Below, in pieces: positions 7,301-15,460 of a stretch of DNA of 64,000 bases. Source of the stretch: Microbulbifer sp. MI-G (lineage in GTDB: Bacteria > Pseudomonadota > Gammaproteobacteria > Pseudomonadales > Cellvibrionaceae); the NCBI RefSeq assembly GCF_030440425.1, contig NZ_CP098023.1, positions 981,501 to 1,045,500 of the forward strand. Direction: 5' to 3'. The position numbers and the translations under genes are program-made. How positions within the stretch are numbered: the stretch's first letter is position 1; each line of letters begins with the position of its first letter. The notes beneath the pieces are model-generated. The model had not been told where the DNA came from and did no database searches. It saw nothing but the letters and a program-made list of their open reading frames with translations.

Positions 7301-8022
7301 ATTTTGATACACACTCTGGTCTTTTCTTCTTGGGGGTAGATCATAGCTACAACAGTGATATGGTTGTTGGGTTAATGGCGCAGTTGGACATTGCCGAAGA
7401 GGATAACAGCCGGGAAAACACCAGCGCTGATGGATTCGGCTGGATGGCTGGACCCTATACAGTTCTTCGTTTGAACGAAAACTTCTATTTTGACGGGTCA
7501 GTTGCCTATGGCCGGTCATATAATTCGGTTAACGCTCTAGGCCTGTTTGAGGATGAATTCCAGACCGAGCGCTACTTGTTACAAGGTGGACCGACCGGCG
7601 ATATGAAAGTCGGTGATATAACCACAATCAGCCCATTTGCACGCCTCACCTATTATTTTGAGGAACAGGAAAGTTATACAGATTCGCTGGGGCGGGTCAT
7701 CCCCTCTCAGGACTTTGATCTCGGGCGACTGGAGTTTGGCCCAAGGATATCTTGGAATCTCGCATCAAGCGGGGGTATGCTGCTTACGTCCTATCTATCT
7801 GTGTCTGGAATTTATGATTTTAACAAGCTTCAGGATACTGTACCGACGGACGCAATTTTGATATCTGCTGACGAAGATTTCCGCGCACGTCTGGAGCTGG
7901 GCGGATCACTGATAATTCCGGACAGCAATACCCATATCTCGTTCAATGGTTTTTATGATGGTATTGGGGTGTCCGGTTTCGAATCGTACGGAGTTACAAT
8001 CATACTAGATATGGCATTTTAA
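4330..8022 (+). CDS. Repeat-rich autotransporter-like outer-membrane adhesin
   Basis: 1230 aa. I chose ATG 4330 because it begins a good signal peptide (MRYCIGLVLPVLLLVFGFHA, cleavage near AAAQS); the frame extends to a TTG at 4276. Six tandem ~116-aa beta-rich units follow (choice-of-anchor-D-like, each EIEVSSSEGG...GTDxQGxEP...YTxSNTG...YTPxAAGxFSF...NNDxxENPYxFTVxGT). Next is a Big_1/invasin-like domain (ASLRIVSGSDQ...DGTATSSIV), then a helical linker (ADIRKTQEVIASFVTNRADL) and a ~270-aa C-terminal beta-barrel ending in Phe. The architecture says secreted passenger plus outer-membrane autotransporter barrel; a role in adhesion is inferred. No partner gene adjoins it. Confidence 0.8.
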   Translation: MRYCIGLVLPVLLLVFGFHAGEAAAQSEIEVTSSEGGALPDGGTDAQGKEPVGVSKLVTYTISNTGLTDLTLMTASASAASNVTIDSISAPGSTLVTPGGTTNFIVQYTPSAAGAFSFDLSFVNNDGNENPYNFTVSGTAPGPEIEVTSSEGGALPDGGTDAQGKEPVGVSKSVTYTISNTGGGDLTLMTASASAASNVTIDSISAPGSTLVTPGGTTNFIVQYTPSAAGAFSFDLSFVNNDGNENPYNFRVSGTAPGPEIEVTSSEGGALPDGGTDAQGKEPVGVSKSVTYTISNTGGGDLTLMTASASAASNVTIDSISAPGSTLVTPGGTTNFIVQYTPSAAGAFSFELSFTNNDGDENPYNFTVSGTAPAPEIEVSSSESGALVDGGTDAQGEEQSGMAKTVTYTVSNTGTDDLTIATATTSAASNVTINSVSAPGSASVSAGGSTTFTVNYTPTAAGAFSFELRFTNNDGDENPYNFTVSGTANTLAPEIEVSSSEGGAVASGGTDTQGNEPAGTAKTVTYTVSNTGTDDLTIAMATTSAASNVTINSVSSPGSASVSAGGSTTFTVNYTPTAAGAFSFELSFTNNDADENPYTFTVRGTTVAPEIAVSSSEGGSVASGGTDTQGNEPTGTAKTITYTVSNTGTDDLTIATATTSAASNVTIDSVSAPGSTTVSAGDSTTFTVGYTPDLAGPFSFELSIVNNDADENPYAFTVNGIATGATAASLRIVSGSDQSAEINTQFDDPLVVQVVDASDSGVEGVAVTFTAPVSGASAIFAASGTRTEIVTTGSDGTATSSIVTANGIASQYRGGGQSSYSVEASVTSLGSVSFSLTNERNAAADIRKTQEVIASFVTNRADLIVSNQPKLVSRLKRRSLGNQSGGNRLNLNATPNAQSGSFQFSLRAFEDANNQPGNSLRSGTTRQRSSGSAKGTPLPRLMGVASSATSPNGKVTSASIDANEQASASQSWQSDWDVWASGTFALSQSDNFDTHSGLFFLGVDHSYNSDMVVGLMAQLDIAEEDNSRENTSADGFGWMAGPYTVLRLNENFYFDGSVAYGRSYNSVNALGLFEDEFQTERYLLQGGPTGDMKVGDITTISPFARLTYYFEEQESYTDSLGRVIPSQDFDLGRLEFGPRISWNLASSGGMLLTSYLSVSGIYDFNKLQDTVPTDAILISADEDFRARLELGGSLIIPDSNTHISFNGFYDGIGVSGFESYGVTIILDMAF
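4411..6504 (+). repeat. Six tandem 348-354 bp repeats inside the adhesin gene
   Basis: Units begin at 4411, 4759, 5107, 5455, 5809 and 6157. The period is exactly 348 bp except unit 4, which is 354 bp because of a two-codon linker insertion. Units 1-3 are almost identical in DNA; units 4-6 form a second, more divergent group. This suggests recent expansion of the first unit. Confidence 0.9.
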
Positions 8023-8094
8023 GGGTTCCCTCCGATATTCCCCATATGAATGTCCGATTCGGCATCCGCTTGCATACCAATTTATTGGACGAGG

Positions 8095-8416
8095 ACAACC
8101 CGCTCCGACCCCGAAGCCCGGTGGCGTTACCCATCACAGTGATCGAGGTAGTCAGTACCTGTCGATTCGATATACCGAGCGGCTTAGTGAGGCGGGTTTT
8201 CAGACATCAGTCGGCAGCGTCGGGTACTCCTAATACAACGCACTGGCAGAAATCATCAGCGGCTTATTCAAAGCGGAAGTCATCCACAGGGCAGGCCCCT
8301 GGGATGAGGTTGAATGTGCAACCTTGACCCGGGTCGACTGGTTTAACCAGCGCCGCATTCTTGGGCCAATTGGCGATATGCCTCCAGCCGGATACGATAA
8401 CTTTTCTTATCAATAA
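8095..8416 (+). pseudogene. IS3-family transposase C-terminal remnant
   Basis: The plus frame reads GGVTHHSDRGSQYLSIRYTE, then TSVGSVGYS-stop-YNALAEIISG, KAEVIHRAGPWDEVE, TLTRVDWFNQRRILGPIG and ends PPAGYDNFSYQ at 8416. This is the end of an IS3-group OrfB (DDE integrase core: HHSDRGSQY with the second D, and the WFN/NxxRxxxxxG tail). A TAA replaces the codon usually encoding D in GDSYDNALAE. The upstream part of the element is missing and no clear terminal inverted repeats were found. Confidence 0.75.
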
Positions 8417-9242
8417 GCCGAGTCTGCCCAAGCGGCATGGCTCAAATCAAATTGCCTCCGACAAACCCGGGGTGATTCACTTCCCGGTTCTGTTGAAGTT
8501 AATTGTGAAATAATTATTTCATAAAATTGATCATATTTGCGCATGTAAAATGGTTTTAACCGAAACGTCATTATTGCCTGTCGAGTTGGCGATTCTTATT
8601 TTTCCGTAAAAATAAAATCTCAAGCAAATAATTGATTTCATGAGGTGGCTGCTTCCCTAAGCAGGTGTTCCGTTAGGTTGATTGTGAGGTCAGCCTATTT
8701 GAATTTATGCAGCGCCTATTGATTTATATCAATCTCCCGGAGGTTCTCAAAAATAGAGATTTTATTTTTGAGTTTCTGCTAGGCGATTAAACTCGTTTAG
8801 AGTAGGGTGAAAGCTGATTAATATGGGAGTTTTTTAAATGAACATAATAGAATTACAGCCATATCCAAAAAGGCAATGGGGAATTAACTGTCGGTTCAAG
8901 TGTTTTCAGCAATTCTTGCGCCTTTAAGTAGTCAGGGGTATTGAAATGTTCAGTGGCATTTAATAAGAATGCCTTTTTAGGTTACTCAAAGAATCTACCG
9001 AAAACCCATCCAGGTTGGCAGTGGTTTCATAACCAAGTTTTTAACAGTATGGTTGATAGTAAAATATACAAATGCCAGGAATCGCACTTGGCGATACCCT
9101 GATTGTCATTGTGTATTCATGAAGCTTGCGGCAGTGTGGATCTGTTCTGGGATAGAATTACCCAGGTTCTTTTCGGTAGGGTATACCGCCATCGTGTTGT
9201 GGGAATACCCACCCTGTGGGTGGAAAATATCGGAGAATCTGA
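8417..9242. other. Palindrome-rich non-coding stretch, no recognisable gene
   Basis: 826 bp, AT-rich, between an IS3 remnant and the DUF4360 pair. It holds a perfect 16-bp palindrome (8506-8521, TGAAATAATTATTTCA), an 8-bp-arm hairpin (8596-8615), an FNR-type box (8719-8732) and a 10-bp-arm hairpin (8746-8772). A possible 29-codon frame starts at ATG 8838 (MNIIELQPYPKRQWG...), without a convincing ribosome-binding site. Longer frames at 9053-9318 look like chance. Confidence 0.5.
8719..8732. promoter_or_regulatory. Perfect FNR/ANR-type binding box
   Basis: TTGATTTATATCAA matches the FNR/ANR consensus TTGAT-N4-ATCAA at all ten defined positions. What it controls is unclear: the nearest downstream annotated gene starts 511 bp away at 9243. 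A short transcript or the tiny frame at 8838 could be the target. Confidence 0.45.
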
Positions 9243-9839
9243 ATGTGTACTAGAATATTTCCAGTTGTTTTGTGCTTGTTGTTCTCATGTGCTGCCATGG
9301 GAAAAACCATCATTATAGATGGTCATGAGATAGAAATAGGGCCTATTGCTGCCAATGGTGCAGGTTGTCCTGATGGTACGGTAACCGCAACTGCGAGCGA
9401 AGACAATGCAAGAGTTGCCATATTATTTAATAGCTACAGTGCAATTACCAACGCTGCCAACCCAGTTGCCCAGTCGGATTGCAATATTGCAATACCGTTA
9501 AGTATTGATCCGGGTTTTTCAGTGGGTATCCTGGATATTGACTGGCGTGGCACAGTTGTTTCTGCACCGGGGTCCTTTATTAATTTTCATCGAGAGTTTT
9601 TCTTTTCCGGCAGTCAGGGGCCCAGCCACGATTTTAACTGGAATAGTGCCGGATTCGAGAATTTTTTATTAAATGATCGTCCACCTTTTGTGCACTACTC
9701 CGGCTGTGATGGGGCGCCACTGATTGCTCGTGCAGATACTGTGGCTACCGTCATCGGTGCAGATAGTTTATTCTCTTTGCGAGCCGCTGATGTGGGTTCC
9801 AAACTGCTTTTGCATTTGGATGTTATTTCTTGCGGGTAA
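9243..9839 (+). CDS. Secreted DUF4360-type protein, first of a tandem pair
   Basis: 198 aa with a short signal peptide (about residues 1-20, ending near AMGKT). The mature part has NGAGCPDGTVTATAS, conserved cysteines (GCP, SDCNI, GCDG, ISCG), DIDWRGTV and SINFHRE-like blocks. This matches the DUF4360 pattern (GxGCPxGTV...), a family of small secreted proteins of unknown function known in bacteria and fungi. It is 71% identical, gap-free, to the gene at 9982. The ATG follows GGAGAATCTGA, giving a plausible ribosome-binding site. Paired cysteines suggest disulphides outside the cytoplasm. Confidence 0.75.
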   Translation: MCTRIFPVVLCLLFSCAAMGKTIIIDGHEIEIGPIAANGAGCPDGTVTATASEDNARVAILFNSYSAITNAANPVAQSDCNIAIPLSIDPGFSVGILDIDWRGTVVSAPGSFINFHREFFFSGSQGPSHDFNWNSAGFENFLLNDRPPFVHYSGCDGAPLIARADTVATVIGADSLFSLRAADVGSKLLLHLDVISCG

Positions 9840-9981
9840 CGTCGGATAAAAATTGAAGCCCTTTAACAGGTGTATCTGGATTTTCACTCTCGGCGGTCTG
9901 CTCTGTCCGTATGGCCGCAGAAGCCTTTACCCTTTGGGAAGGGGTTGGATTCACTGCATATAAGGAAAATGGAGAATACAA

Positions 9982-10578
9982 ATGTGCAATAAAGTAATAC
10001 TGCTGGTTTTAAGTTTATTATTTTCAGGTAATGCCATAAGTAAAACAGTGATCATTAATGGGCATGAAATAGAAGTTGGGCCTATTACTGTGAACGGTTC
10101 AGGCTGTCCGGCGGGAACAGTCACCGCCACCGCGACCGATGACAATGAGAATGTTGTTCTTTTATTCAGTAACTATAGGGCCATTACAAATGAGGCGAAC
10201 CCGGTCGCATTGTCAGACTGTAATATTGCATTGCCGCTCAGTGTGGAGCCCGGATTTTCAGTAGGGATTGTAGATATAGACTGGCGGGGTACGATTGTTT
10301 CTGCGCAGGGCTCTTTTATCAACTTCCATAGAGAATACTTTTTTTCAGGGAGCCAGGGTCCCAACTATGATTCCAACTGGAATAGTGCAGGGTTTCAAAA
10401 TTTCTTCTTGAATGATGATCCGGTGTTTGCCTACTATTCTGACTGCAATGGTGAACCATTAATCGCCCGCGCCGATACGGTAGCCACGGTGGTTGGCGCT
10501 GACAGTCTTTTTTCATTACGCTCTGCGGATGTGGAGGCGCGATTGATTTTGCATGTGGAAGTGATTCCCTGTGAGTGA
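9982..10578 (+). CDS. Secreted DUF4360-type protein, second of a tandem pair
   Basis: 198 aa, gap-free paralogue of 9243-9839 (140 of 198 residues identical by eye). It has the same layout: signal peptide to about residue 20 (NAISKT), NGSGCPAGTVTATAT, conserved Cys pairs, GFSVGIVDIDWRGT, FFSGSQGP, and a C-terminal IARADTVATV block identical to copy 1. It starts at ATG with GGAGAAT upstream. The 142-bp spacer carries no obvious promoter, so the two may be cotranscribed. The signal peptide and the last ~15 residues diverged most; the core is under constraint. Function unknown. Confidence 0.75.
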   Translation: MCNKVILLVLSLLFSGNAISKTVIINGHEIEVGPITVNGSGCPAGTVTATATDDNENVVLLFSNYRAITNEANPVALSDCNIALPLSVEPGFSVGIVDIDWRGTIVSAQGSFINFHREYFFSGSQGPNYDSNWNSAGFQNFFLNDDPVFAYYSDCNGEPLIARADTVATVVGADSLFSLRSADVEARLILHVEVIPCE

Positions 10579-10593
10579 GTATCCACTTGTCGG

Positions 10594-11703
10594 TTAATCT
10601 GCCTGCACTTTTTGGTATGGCGATCGGTCCTCGCTGTGGGTGGTAAAAACCAGGGGCCGGGATAGGCGCAGTGGCACTGTACTGTCTGCTGGGAAATGGT
10701 GCGCAGCCTTTAGGGATGTGCTGAAGCTGTTTCCCCCCGGCAGGCGAAACTTGTACACGGCCCGGTCCCCGAGGAAAGTTTTTTCAATAATATGGGCGAG
10801 GACGGCATGGGGGTGATCGCCCGGCAGGATATCCTCGCTGCGCACAAAAACCCGTATTTGCTCTCCAGCTGTAAACCCCTGGTGCGGCAGTTCCAGCTTG
10901 CCAAGTGGGGTTTCTGCAAGCCCCGTGTGGATAACCCGACCCTCGAACAAGGTGCCATCGCTGACGATACGCGCGACGGCAATATTGGCCGGGTGGCGGT
11001 ACAGCTGCTGGGGGGTGTCCCACTGCTGCAGTTGCCCACCGCTCAGTACCCCGAGTGTATCGCCGGCAATAAATGCCTCACTGCGGTCGTGGGTAACGAT
11101 CATTGCCGGTGTGCCCTGTGCGCGCAGAATCTGTCGCACTTCTGCGGCTAGGCTGCGGCGCAGTGCGCTATCCAGATTGGAGAAGGGCTCGTCCATGAGC
11201 AACAGGCGCGGCCGCGGTGCCAGGGCGCGGGCCAGGGCAACACGCTGTTGCTGCCCACCGGAGAGCTGGTGGGGAAACTGTTTGGCGTATTCCTGCAGCT
11301 GCACCAGCTGCAGCAATTCCGCCACGCGCGCCCGGCGCTCCTGCCCGCCGAGTGACTGGATGCCGAAAGCCACATTGTCGGCAAGATTTAAGTGCGGAAA
11401 CAGTGCGTAATCCTGGAATACCATGCCGATATTGCGTTTCTCCGGGGGCGTCATGGCGCCTGCAGAGGAGATGGTTTTGCCCTCCAGGGTAATAGACCCG
11501 CTGGCGAGCGGCTGGAAGCCGGCAATTGCCTGCAGAAGCGTGGTTTTGCCGCATCCGCTCGGCCCCAGCAGGCAGGCGATCTCCCCCGGCAGCAGGGACA
11601 GGGAGACGGATTCGATCACCACCCGGTTGCCGTAGCGGCATTCCAAGTCGTTTGCGGAGAGTATGGGTTGCACAGGGAATCTCGGGCGTATTTGCTCTAT
11701 CAA
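10594..11703 (-). CDS. fbpC: Iron(III)-type ABC transporter ATP-binding protein (FbpC-like)
   Basis: 369 aa cytoplasmic ATPase. Walker A GPSGCGKTT, Q-loop VFQDYALFPH, signature LSGGQQQRVALARAL, Walker B LLLMDEPFSNLD, H-loop VTHDRSEA, then a TOBE-like C-terminal region (~270-360). The FbpC/PotA subfamily energises ferric-iron or polyamine import. Its TTG start (11703) overlaps the bioA stop by 3 nt, so it is the last gene of the ybbA-ybbP-bioA transcript. No permease or binding protein adjoins it, so the partner must be encoded elsewhere; the iron assignment is by family resemblance only. Confidence 0.75.
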   Translation of the reverse strand: MIEQIRPRFPVQPILSANDLECRYGNRVVIESVSLSLLPGEIACLLGPSGCGKTTLLQAIAGFQPLASGSITLEGKTISSAGAMTPPEKRNIGMVFQDYALFPHLNLADNVAFGIQSLGGQERRARVAELLQLVQLQEYAKQFPHQLSGGQQQRVALARALAPRPRLLLMDEPFSNLDSALRRSLAAEVRQILRAQGTPAMIVTHDRSEAFIAGDTLGVLSGGQLQQWDTPQQLYRHPANIAVARIVSDGTLFEGRVIHTGLAETPLGKLELPHQGFTAGEQIRVFVRSEDILPGDHPHAVLAHIIEKTFLGDRAVYKFRLPGGNSFSTSLKAAHHFPADSTVPLRLSRPLVFTTHSEDRSPYQKVQAD

Positions 11704-12971
11704 TCGATTTCGCCGAGTACATCCACCATCGCCGCAGTCAGCTGGGTAAGATCGGCTTCGGAGATAATATACGGCGGCATGGTGTAGACCAGCTTGCCAA
11801 AGGGGCGCAGCCAGACGCCGCGCTCGATCAACGCCGCCTGCAGACTGGCCATAGGCACCGGCTCGCGCATTTGCACCACACCGATGGCGCCGAGCGCGCG
11901 CACATCTGCGACACCCCCTGCCTGTTCGAGTGGGGCCAGCTGTTCTTTGAGTTGGGCCTCAATGCTTTCAACCCTGTGCTGCCAGGGGCTGCTGAGCAAC
12001 AGGTCGATACTGGCATTGGCCACGGCGCAGGCCAGGGGGTTGCCCATAAAGGTGGGGCCGTGCATAAAGACCCCGGCCTCGCCGCTACAGATGCCCTGGG
12101 CGATGCGGTCGCTGCACAGGGTGGCGGCCAATGTCAGTGTGCCGCCGGTAAGGGCCTTGCCCAGGGTGAGAATATCCGGGCTGACAGCGGCGTGATCGCA
12201 GGCGAACAATTGGCCGCTGCGACCGAAACCGGTGGCGATTTCATCGGCGATCAGCAGCAGGTCATATTCGTCGCACAGTGCTTTTACCCGGCGCAGGTAG
12301 TCTGCGGAGTAGAAGCGCATACCGCCGGCACCCTGCACAATCGGCTCCAGGATCACCGCGGCCAGTTGCTCGCGGTGTTGCGCCACCAGTTGCGCCAGTT
12401 CGCCAATGTCCCCATCGGGGCAGGGCTGGCCGAAAGAGGTTTGCGGGGCGGGGGCGAACAGATGCTGAACGAGCTGCCCGGCAAACAGGTGATGCATACC
12501 GGTGACAGGGTCACAGGTGGCCATGGCCCCAAAGGTATCGCCGTGATAGCCGTTGCGCAGGGCCAGCAGTTTGTGTTTGCCCGGCTTGCCTTGAGCATGC
12601 CAAAACTGCAGCGCCATCTTGATCGCGACTTCCACAGAGACTGAGCCGGAATCGGCGAGAAATACCCGGTTGAGTCCCGGCGGGGTGATTTCCACCAGCT
12701 TCCTGCACAGTGCAATGGCGGGCTCGTGGGTGAGGCCGCCAAACATCACATGGGACATCTGTTCCATCTGTGCGCGCAGGGCGCGGTTCAGCTCGGGCAC
12801 ATTGTAGCCGTGCAGGGCACTCCACCAGGAGGACATGCCGTCAATCAGGCCGCGGCCATCCTCCAGGAAAATACGAACCCCCTCAGCCCGCACCACCGGG
12901 TAGACCGGTGGCGGGTTGAACAGGGAGGCATAGGGGTGCCAGATATGCTTGCGGTCGAATTCCAGGTCCAT
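11700..12971 (-). CDS. bioA: Adenosylmethionine-8-amino-7-oxononanoate aminotransferase
   Basis: 423 aa from ATG 12971 (MDLEFDRKHIWHPYASL). It is a class III PLP-dependent aminotransferase that makes 7,8-diaminopelargonate from KAPA, using SAM as amino donor, in biotin synthesis. Visible hallmarks: HIWHPYAS start, DGMSSWWSALHGY, NGYHGDTFGAM, LLIADEIATGFGRSG (PLP-binding Asp) and the Schiff-base lysine in LTLGKALTGGT. An upstream extension of the frame overlaps ybbP and should be ignored. It follows ybbP by 38 nt and overlaps the fbpC-like gene. The other biotin genes are not in the window. Confidence 0.92.
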   Translation of the reverse strand: MDLEFDRKHIWHPYASLFNPPPVYPVVRAEGVRIFLEDGRGLIDGMSSWWSALHGYNVPELNRALRAQMEQMSHVMFGGLTHEPAIALCRKLVEITPPGLNRVFLADSGSVSVEVAIKMALQFWHAQGKPGKHKLLALRNGYHGDTFGAMATCDPVTGMHHLFAGQLVQHLFAPAPQTSFGQPCPDGDIGELAQLVAQHREQLAAVILEPIVQGAGGMRFYSADYLRRVKALCDEYDLLLIADEIATGFGRSGQLFACDHAAVSPDILTLGKALTGGTLTLAATLCSDRIAQGICSGEAGVFMHGPTFMGNPLACAVANASIDLLLSSPWQHRVESIEAQLKEQLAPLEQAGGVADVRALGAIGVVQMREPVPMASLQAALIERGVWLRPFGKLVYTMPPYIISEADLTQLTAAMVDVLGEID

Positions 12972-13009
12972 CAACAGCGCTCTCTCTTTTATACGGCCAG
13001 CACGGGCGT

Positions 13010-15460
13010 TCAGGCCAGTTCCCGCAACACTTTCAGTGGCGGCTGGCGCACCGCGCTGTAACAGGCCAGGGTGCCGGCGCTGCCCACCAGCAGGGTGCCT
13101 GCCAGCGGGCCCAGCAACCACAGGGTGGGGTGCAGCACCAGGGGCAGCTCGAAAACCCTGTGCGAGAGTACCATCAGGGTGGCCTCGGCGCCGATGGCGG
13201 CGAGCAGGCCGGCGGCACAGCCGAGCAGGCCGAATTCCAGCACCAGGCTCTTCAGCAGCAGGCGCCTGCGCCCGCCCAGTGTGCGGATAATTGCCGCTTC
13301 CTGCAAACGCTCGGCGATACTGGCGCGCACTCCGGCAATCAAGACCAGCACCCCGGCGACCAGCATCAGCGCCATCACCGATTCGATGGCGAAAGACACC
13401 TGGTCGATGGTGTCGCGGATCCGCAGGATAATCTTGTCCAGCTCTATCACGCTGACACTGGGATAGCTGCGCACCAGGTCGTTGACCAGCAGCTTGTCTC
13501 GCGGGGGCAGGTAAAAGCTGGTGATATAGGTGGCGGGGAAACCTTCCAGTGTGCCCGGCGCGAACAGCATATAGAAGTTGGGGCGCATGCTGTTCCAGTC
13601 CAGGGAGCGGAAGCTGGCCACCGGGGCTTCCACTTCCAGTCCGCCGATGGAAAAGCGCAGGCGGTCGCCGAGGGCCAGATTGAGCTGCGCGGCCAGCTCC
13701 ACTTCTACCGAGACACCCTTTCGGGCCTTGTCCCACCACTCGCCTTCGAGGATTCGGTTGTCCGGCGCCAGGTTTTCGGTCCAGCTCAGGTTGAGTTCCC
13801 GCCGCACACCGTTGGGGCGATCCTTGAGGTCCCTGGTGGGGGTGTCGTTGATGGCGGTCAGGCGGCCGCGCACCATCGGGTAAAATTCGCTGCTGCTGAC
13901 GCCCGCCTTTTCCAGCATCTGCTGCAGCCCCCCTACATCGGTGGGGGTGATATTCAGCAGGAAGTGGTTTGGTGCCTTCTCTGGCAGTTGCATGCGCCAT
14001 TCGTCGATCAGCGCGGTGCGGGCAAAGACCAGAGCCAGCATCGCCAGCAGGCCGGTGCCAAAGGCGGCGATCAGCAGGGTGTTGAAGGCGGCGCGGCGCT
14101 GCAGGCTGCCCAGGGCAATGCGCCAGGCACCACCGAGGTCAGCGAGCCTGGCGCTCACCAGCAACTGGTTGACCAGGGCGCTGCCGCCTACCAGCAGCCC
14201 CATGCCGGCGAGCAGTGCCAGGGTCATCGCCAGGCTCCCCGACAGCCACCAGATCAACAGCAGCATGGCTCCAGGGCCGAGGATCAGCCCCAGCCATTCG
14301 CGCTGATCGGGGTTGCTCCAATCCTTGTGCAGTGTCTGCATGGGATCGGTGCGCGCCAGGCGAAACAGGGGCGGCAGGGCAAAGCCGAGGGCGCAGGCGA
14401 AACCGGTGGCCAGCCCCACCAGCAGCGGATTCCAGTGGCTGGGCGGTGGCACCACCGGAAAGAAGCCCGCCATCAGGTTGACCACCTGGGCCTGGATAAC
14501 ACTGCCCAGGGCCAGGCCTGTGGCAGTGGCGATCAAGGTCAGGGCCGCCAGCTGCCCCAGGTAGATGGTGAGAATTTTGTTGCGCCCGGCGCCGAGGCTC
14601 TTCATTACCGCCACATAGGTAGCGTGGCGCAGGCCGTAGCGGCGTGCGGCCAGACCCACGGCGACACTGGCCAGCAGTACGGCGAGGCTGGCAGCGAGAA
14701 ACAGGAAACGCTCGGCGCGATTCAGGGCCGAGGCCACGCGCGGCTGGCCCTCGCGCAGATCCAGCACCCGCTGGTGCTCGGTGAGTTGGGGTTTCAGCCA
14801 GTCGAAATACTGTCCCAGGGCCCGGTCGTCGCCGGCAAACAGGTAGCGATAGCGCACCCGGCTGCCGGCCTGGATCACCCCGGAGGCCGGCAGGTCATCG
14901 ATATGGACCAGTACCCGTGCGCCCATATCAAACAGGCTGGTGCCCCGGTCGGGTTCCCGCTCCAGCAGCCCCGTCACTTTGAGCTGCGTGTCCCCCAGGC
15001 CGATGGCGTCACCCATGGTGATCCCCAGCAGGGGCAACAGGCGGGGCTCTACCCAGGCCTCTCCCGGAGGCGGGCCCTGTTGGGTGATCTCACCCGGGGC
15101 GTCCTCGCCCCTGCGCATTTCCAGGTGGCCCACCAGGGGATAGCCGCCGTCTGCGGCCTTTACCGAGACAAACTGGAACTGATCGTTGGCGGATATCATC
15201 GAGGCAAACTGGATGGTCTGCCCCTGCGCCAGTCCCCGCGCTTTCGCTGCATCCAGCCAGGCCGGGTCGACCGGTTGGCTGCTGCGCAGGACCCGCTCGG
15301 CGGCCAGGAAGCTGAGGGATTGCTGTTCCATGGCGCGGGTCAGGCGGTCGGTGAAGTGGGCGATGGCGGTGACACAGGTCACCGCCAGTACCAGGGCACT
15401 GGCGATCAGGGCCAGTTCGCCACCGCGCCAGTCCCTGAAGAGCAGTCGCAGCGGCAACAT
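13010..15460 (-). CDS. ybbP: FtsX-like ABC transporter permease YbbP
   Basis: 816 aa inner-membrane protein with ~10 hydrophobic segments: one at residues ~15-35, a block around 255-480, and the last four after ~660. A long periplasmic domain lies between helices 1 and 2. The C-terminal block (GVRASIAERLQEAAIIRTLG...LVLEFGLLGCAAG) is the FtsX/MacB signature. Its ATG overlaps the ybbA stop by one base (TGATG), so the two are translationally coupled and should form one ABC complex. The ybbAP-tesA neighbourhood is conserved in gammaproteobacteria; the substrate is not established, and a link with hydrophobic-compound extrusion is suggested in the literature. Confidence 0.88.
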   Translation of the reverse strand: MLPLRLLFRDWRGGELALIASALVLAVTCVTAIAHFTDRLTRAMEQQSLSFLAAERVLRSSQPVDPAWLDAAKARGLAQGQTIQFASMISANDQFQFVSVKAADGGYPLVGHLEMRRGEDAPGEITQQGPPPGEAWVEPRLLPLLGITMGDAIGLGDTQLKVTGLLEREPDRGTSLFDMGARVLVHIDDLPASGVIQAGSRVRYRYLFAGDDRALGQYFDWLKPQLTEHQRVLDLREGQPRVASALNRAERFLFLAASLAVLLASVAVGLAARRYGLRHATYVAVMKSLGAGRNKILTIYLGQLAALTLIATATGLALGSVIQAQVVNLMAGFFPVVPPPSHWNPLLVGLATGFACALGFALPPLFRLARTDPMQTLHKDWSNPDQREWLGLILGPGAMLLLIWWLSGSLAMTLALLAGMGLLVGGSALVNQLLVSARLADLGGAWRIALGSLQRRAAFNTLLIAAFGTGLLAMLALVFARTALIDEWRMQLPEKAPNHFLLNITPTDVGGLQQMLEKAGVSSSEFYPMVRGRLTAINDTPTRDLKDRPNGVRRELNLSWTENLAPDNRILEGEWWDKARKGVSVEVELAAQLNLALGDRLRFSIGGLEVEAPVASFRSLDWNSMRPNFYMLFAPGTLEGFPATYITSFYLPPRDKLLVNDLVRSYPSVSVIELDKIILRIRDTIDQVSFAIESVMALMLVAGVLVLIAGVRASIAERLQEAAIIRTLGGRRRLLLKSLVLEFGLLGCAAGLLAAIGAEATLMVLSHRVFELPLVLHPTLWLLGPLAGTLLVGSAGTLACYSAVRQPPLKVLRELA

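Noticed and set aside
9053..9318. Two overlapping plus-strand frames upstream of DUF4360 copy 1
   Set aside because: No ribosome-binding sites, no motif, and they run into the DUF4360 start region in another frame.
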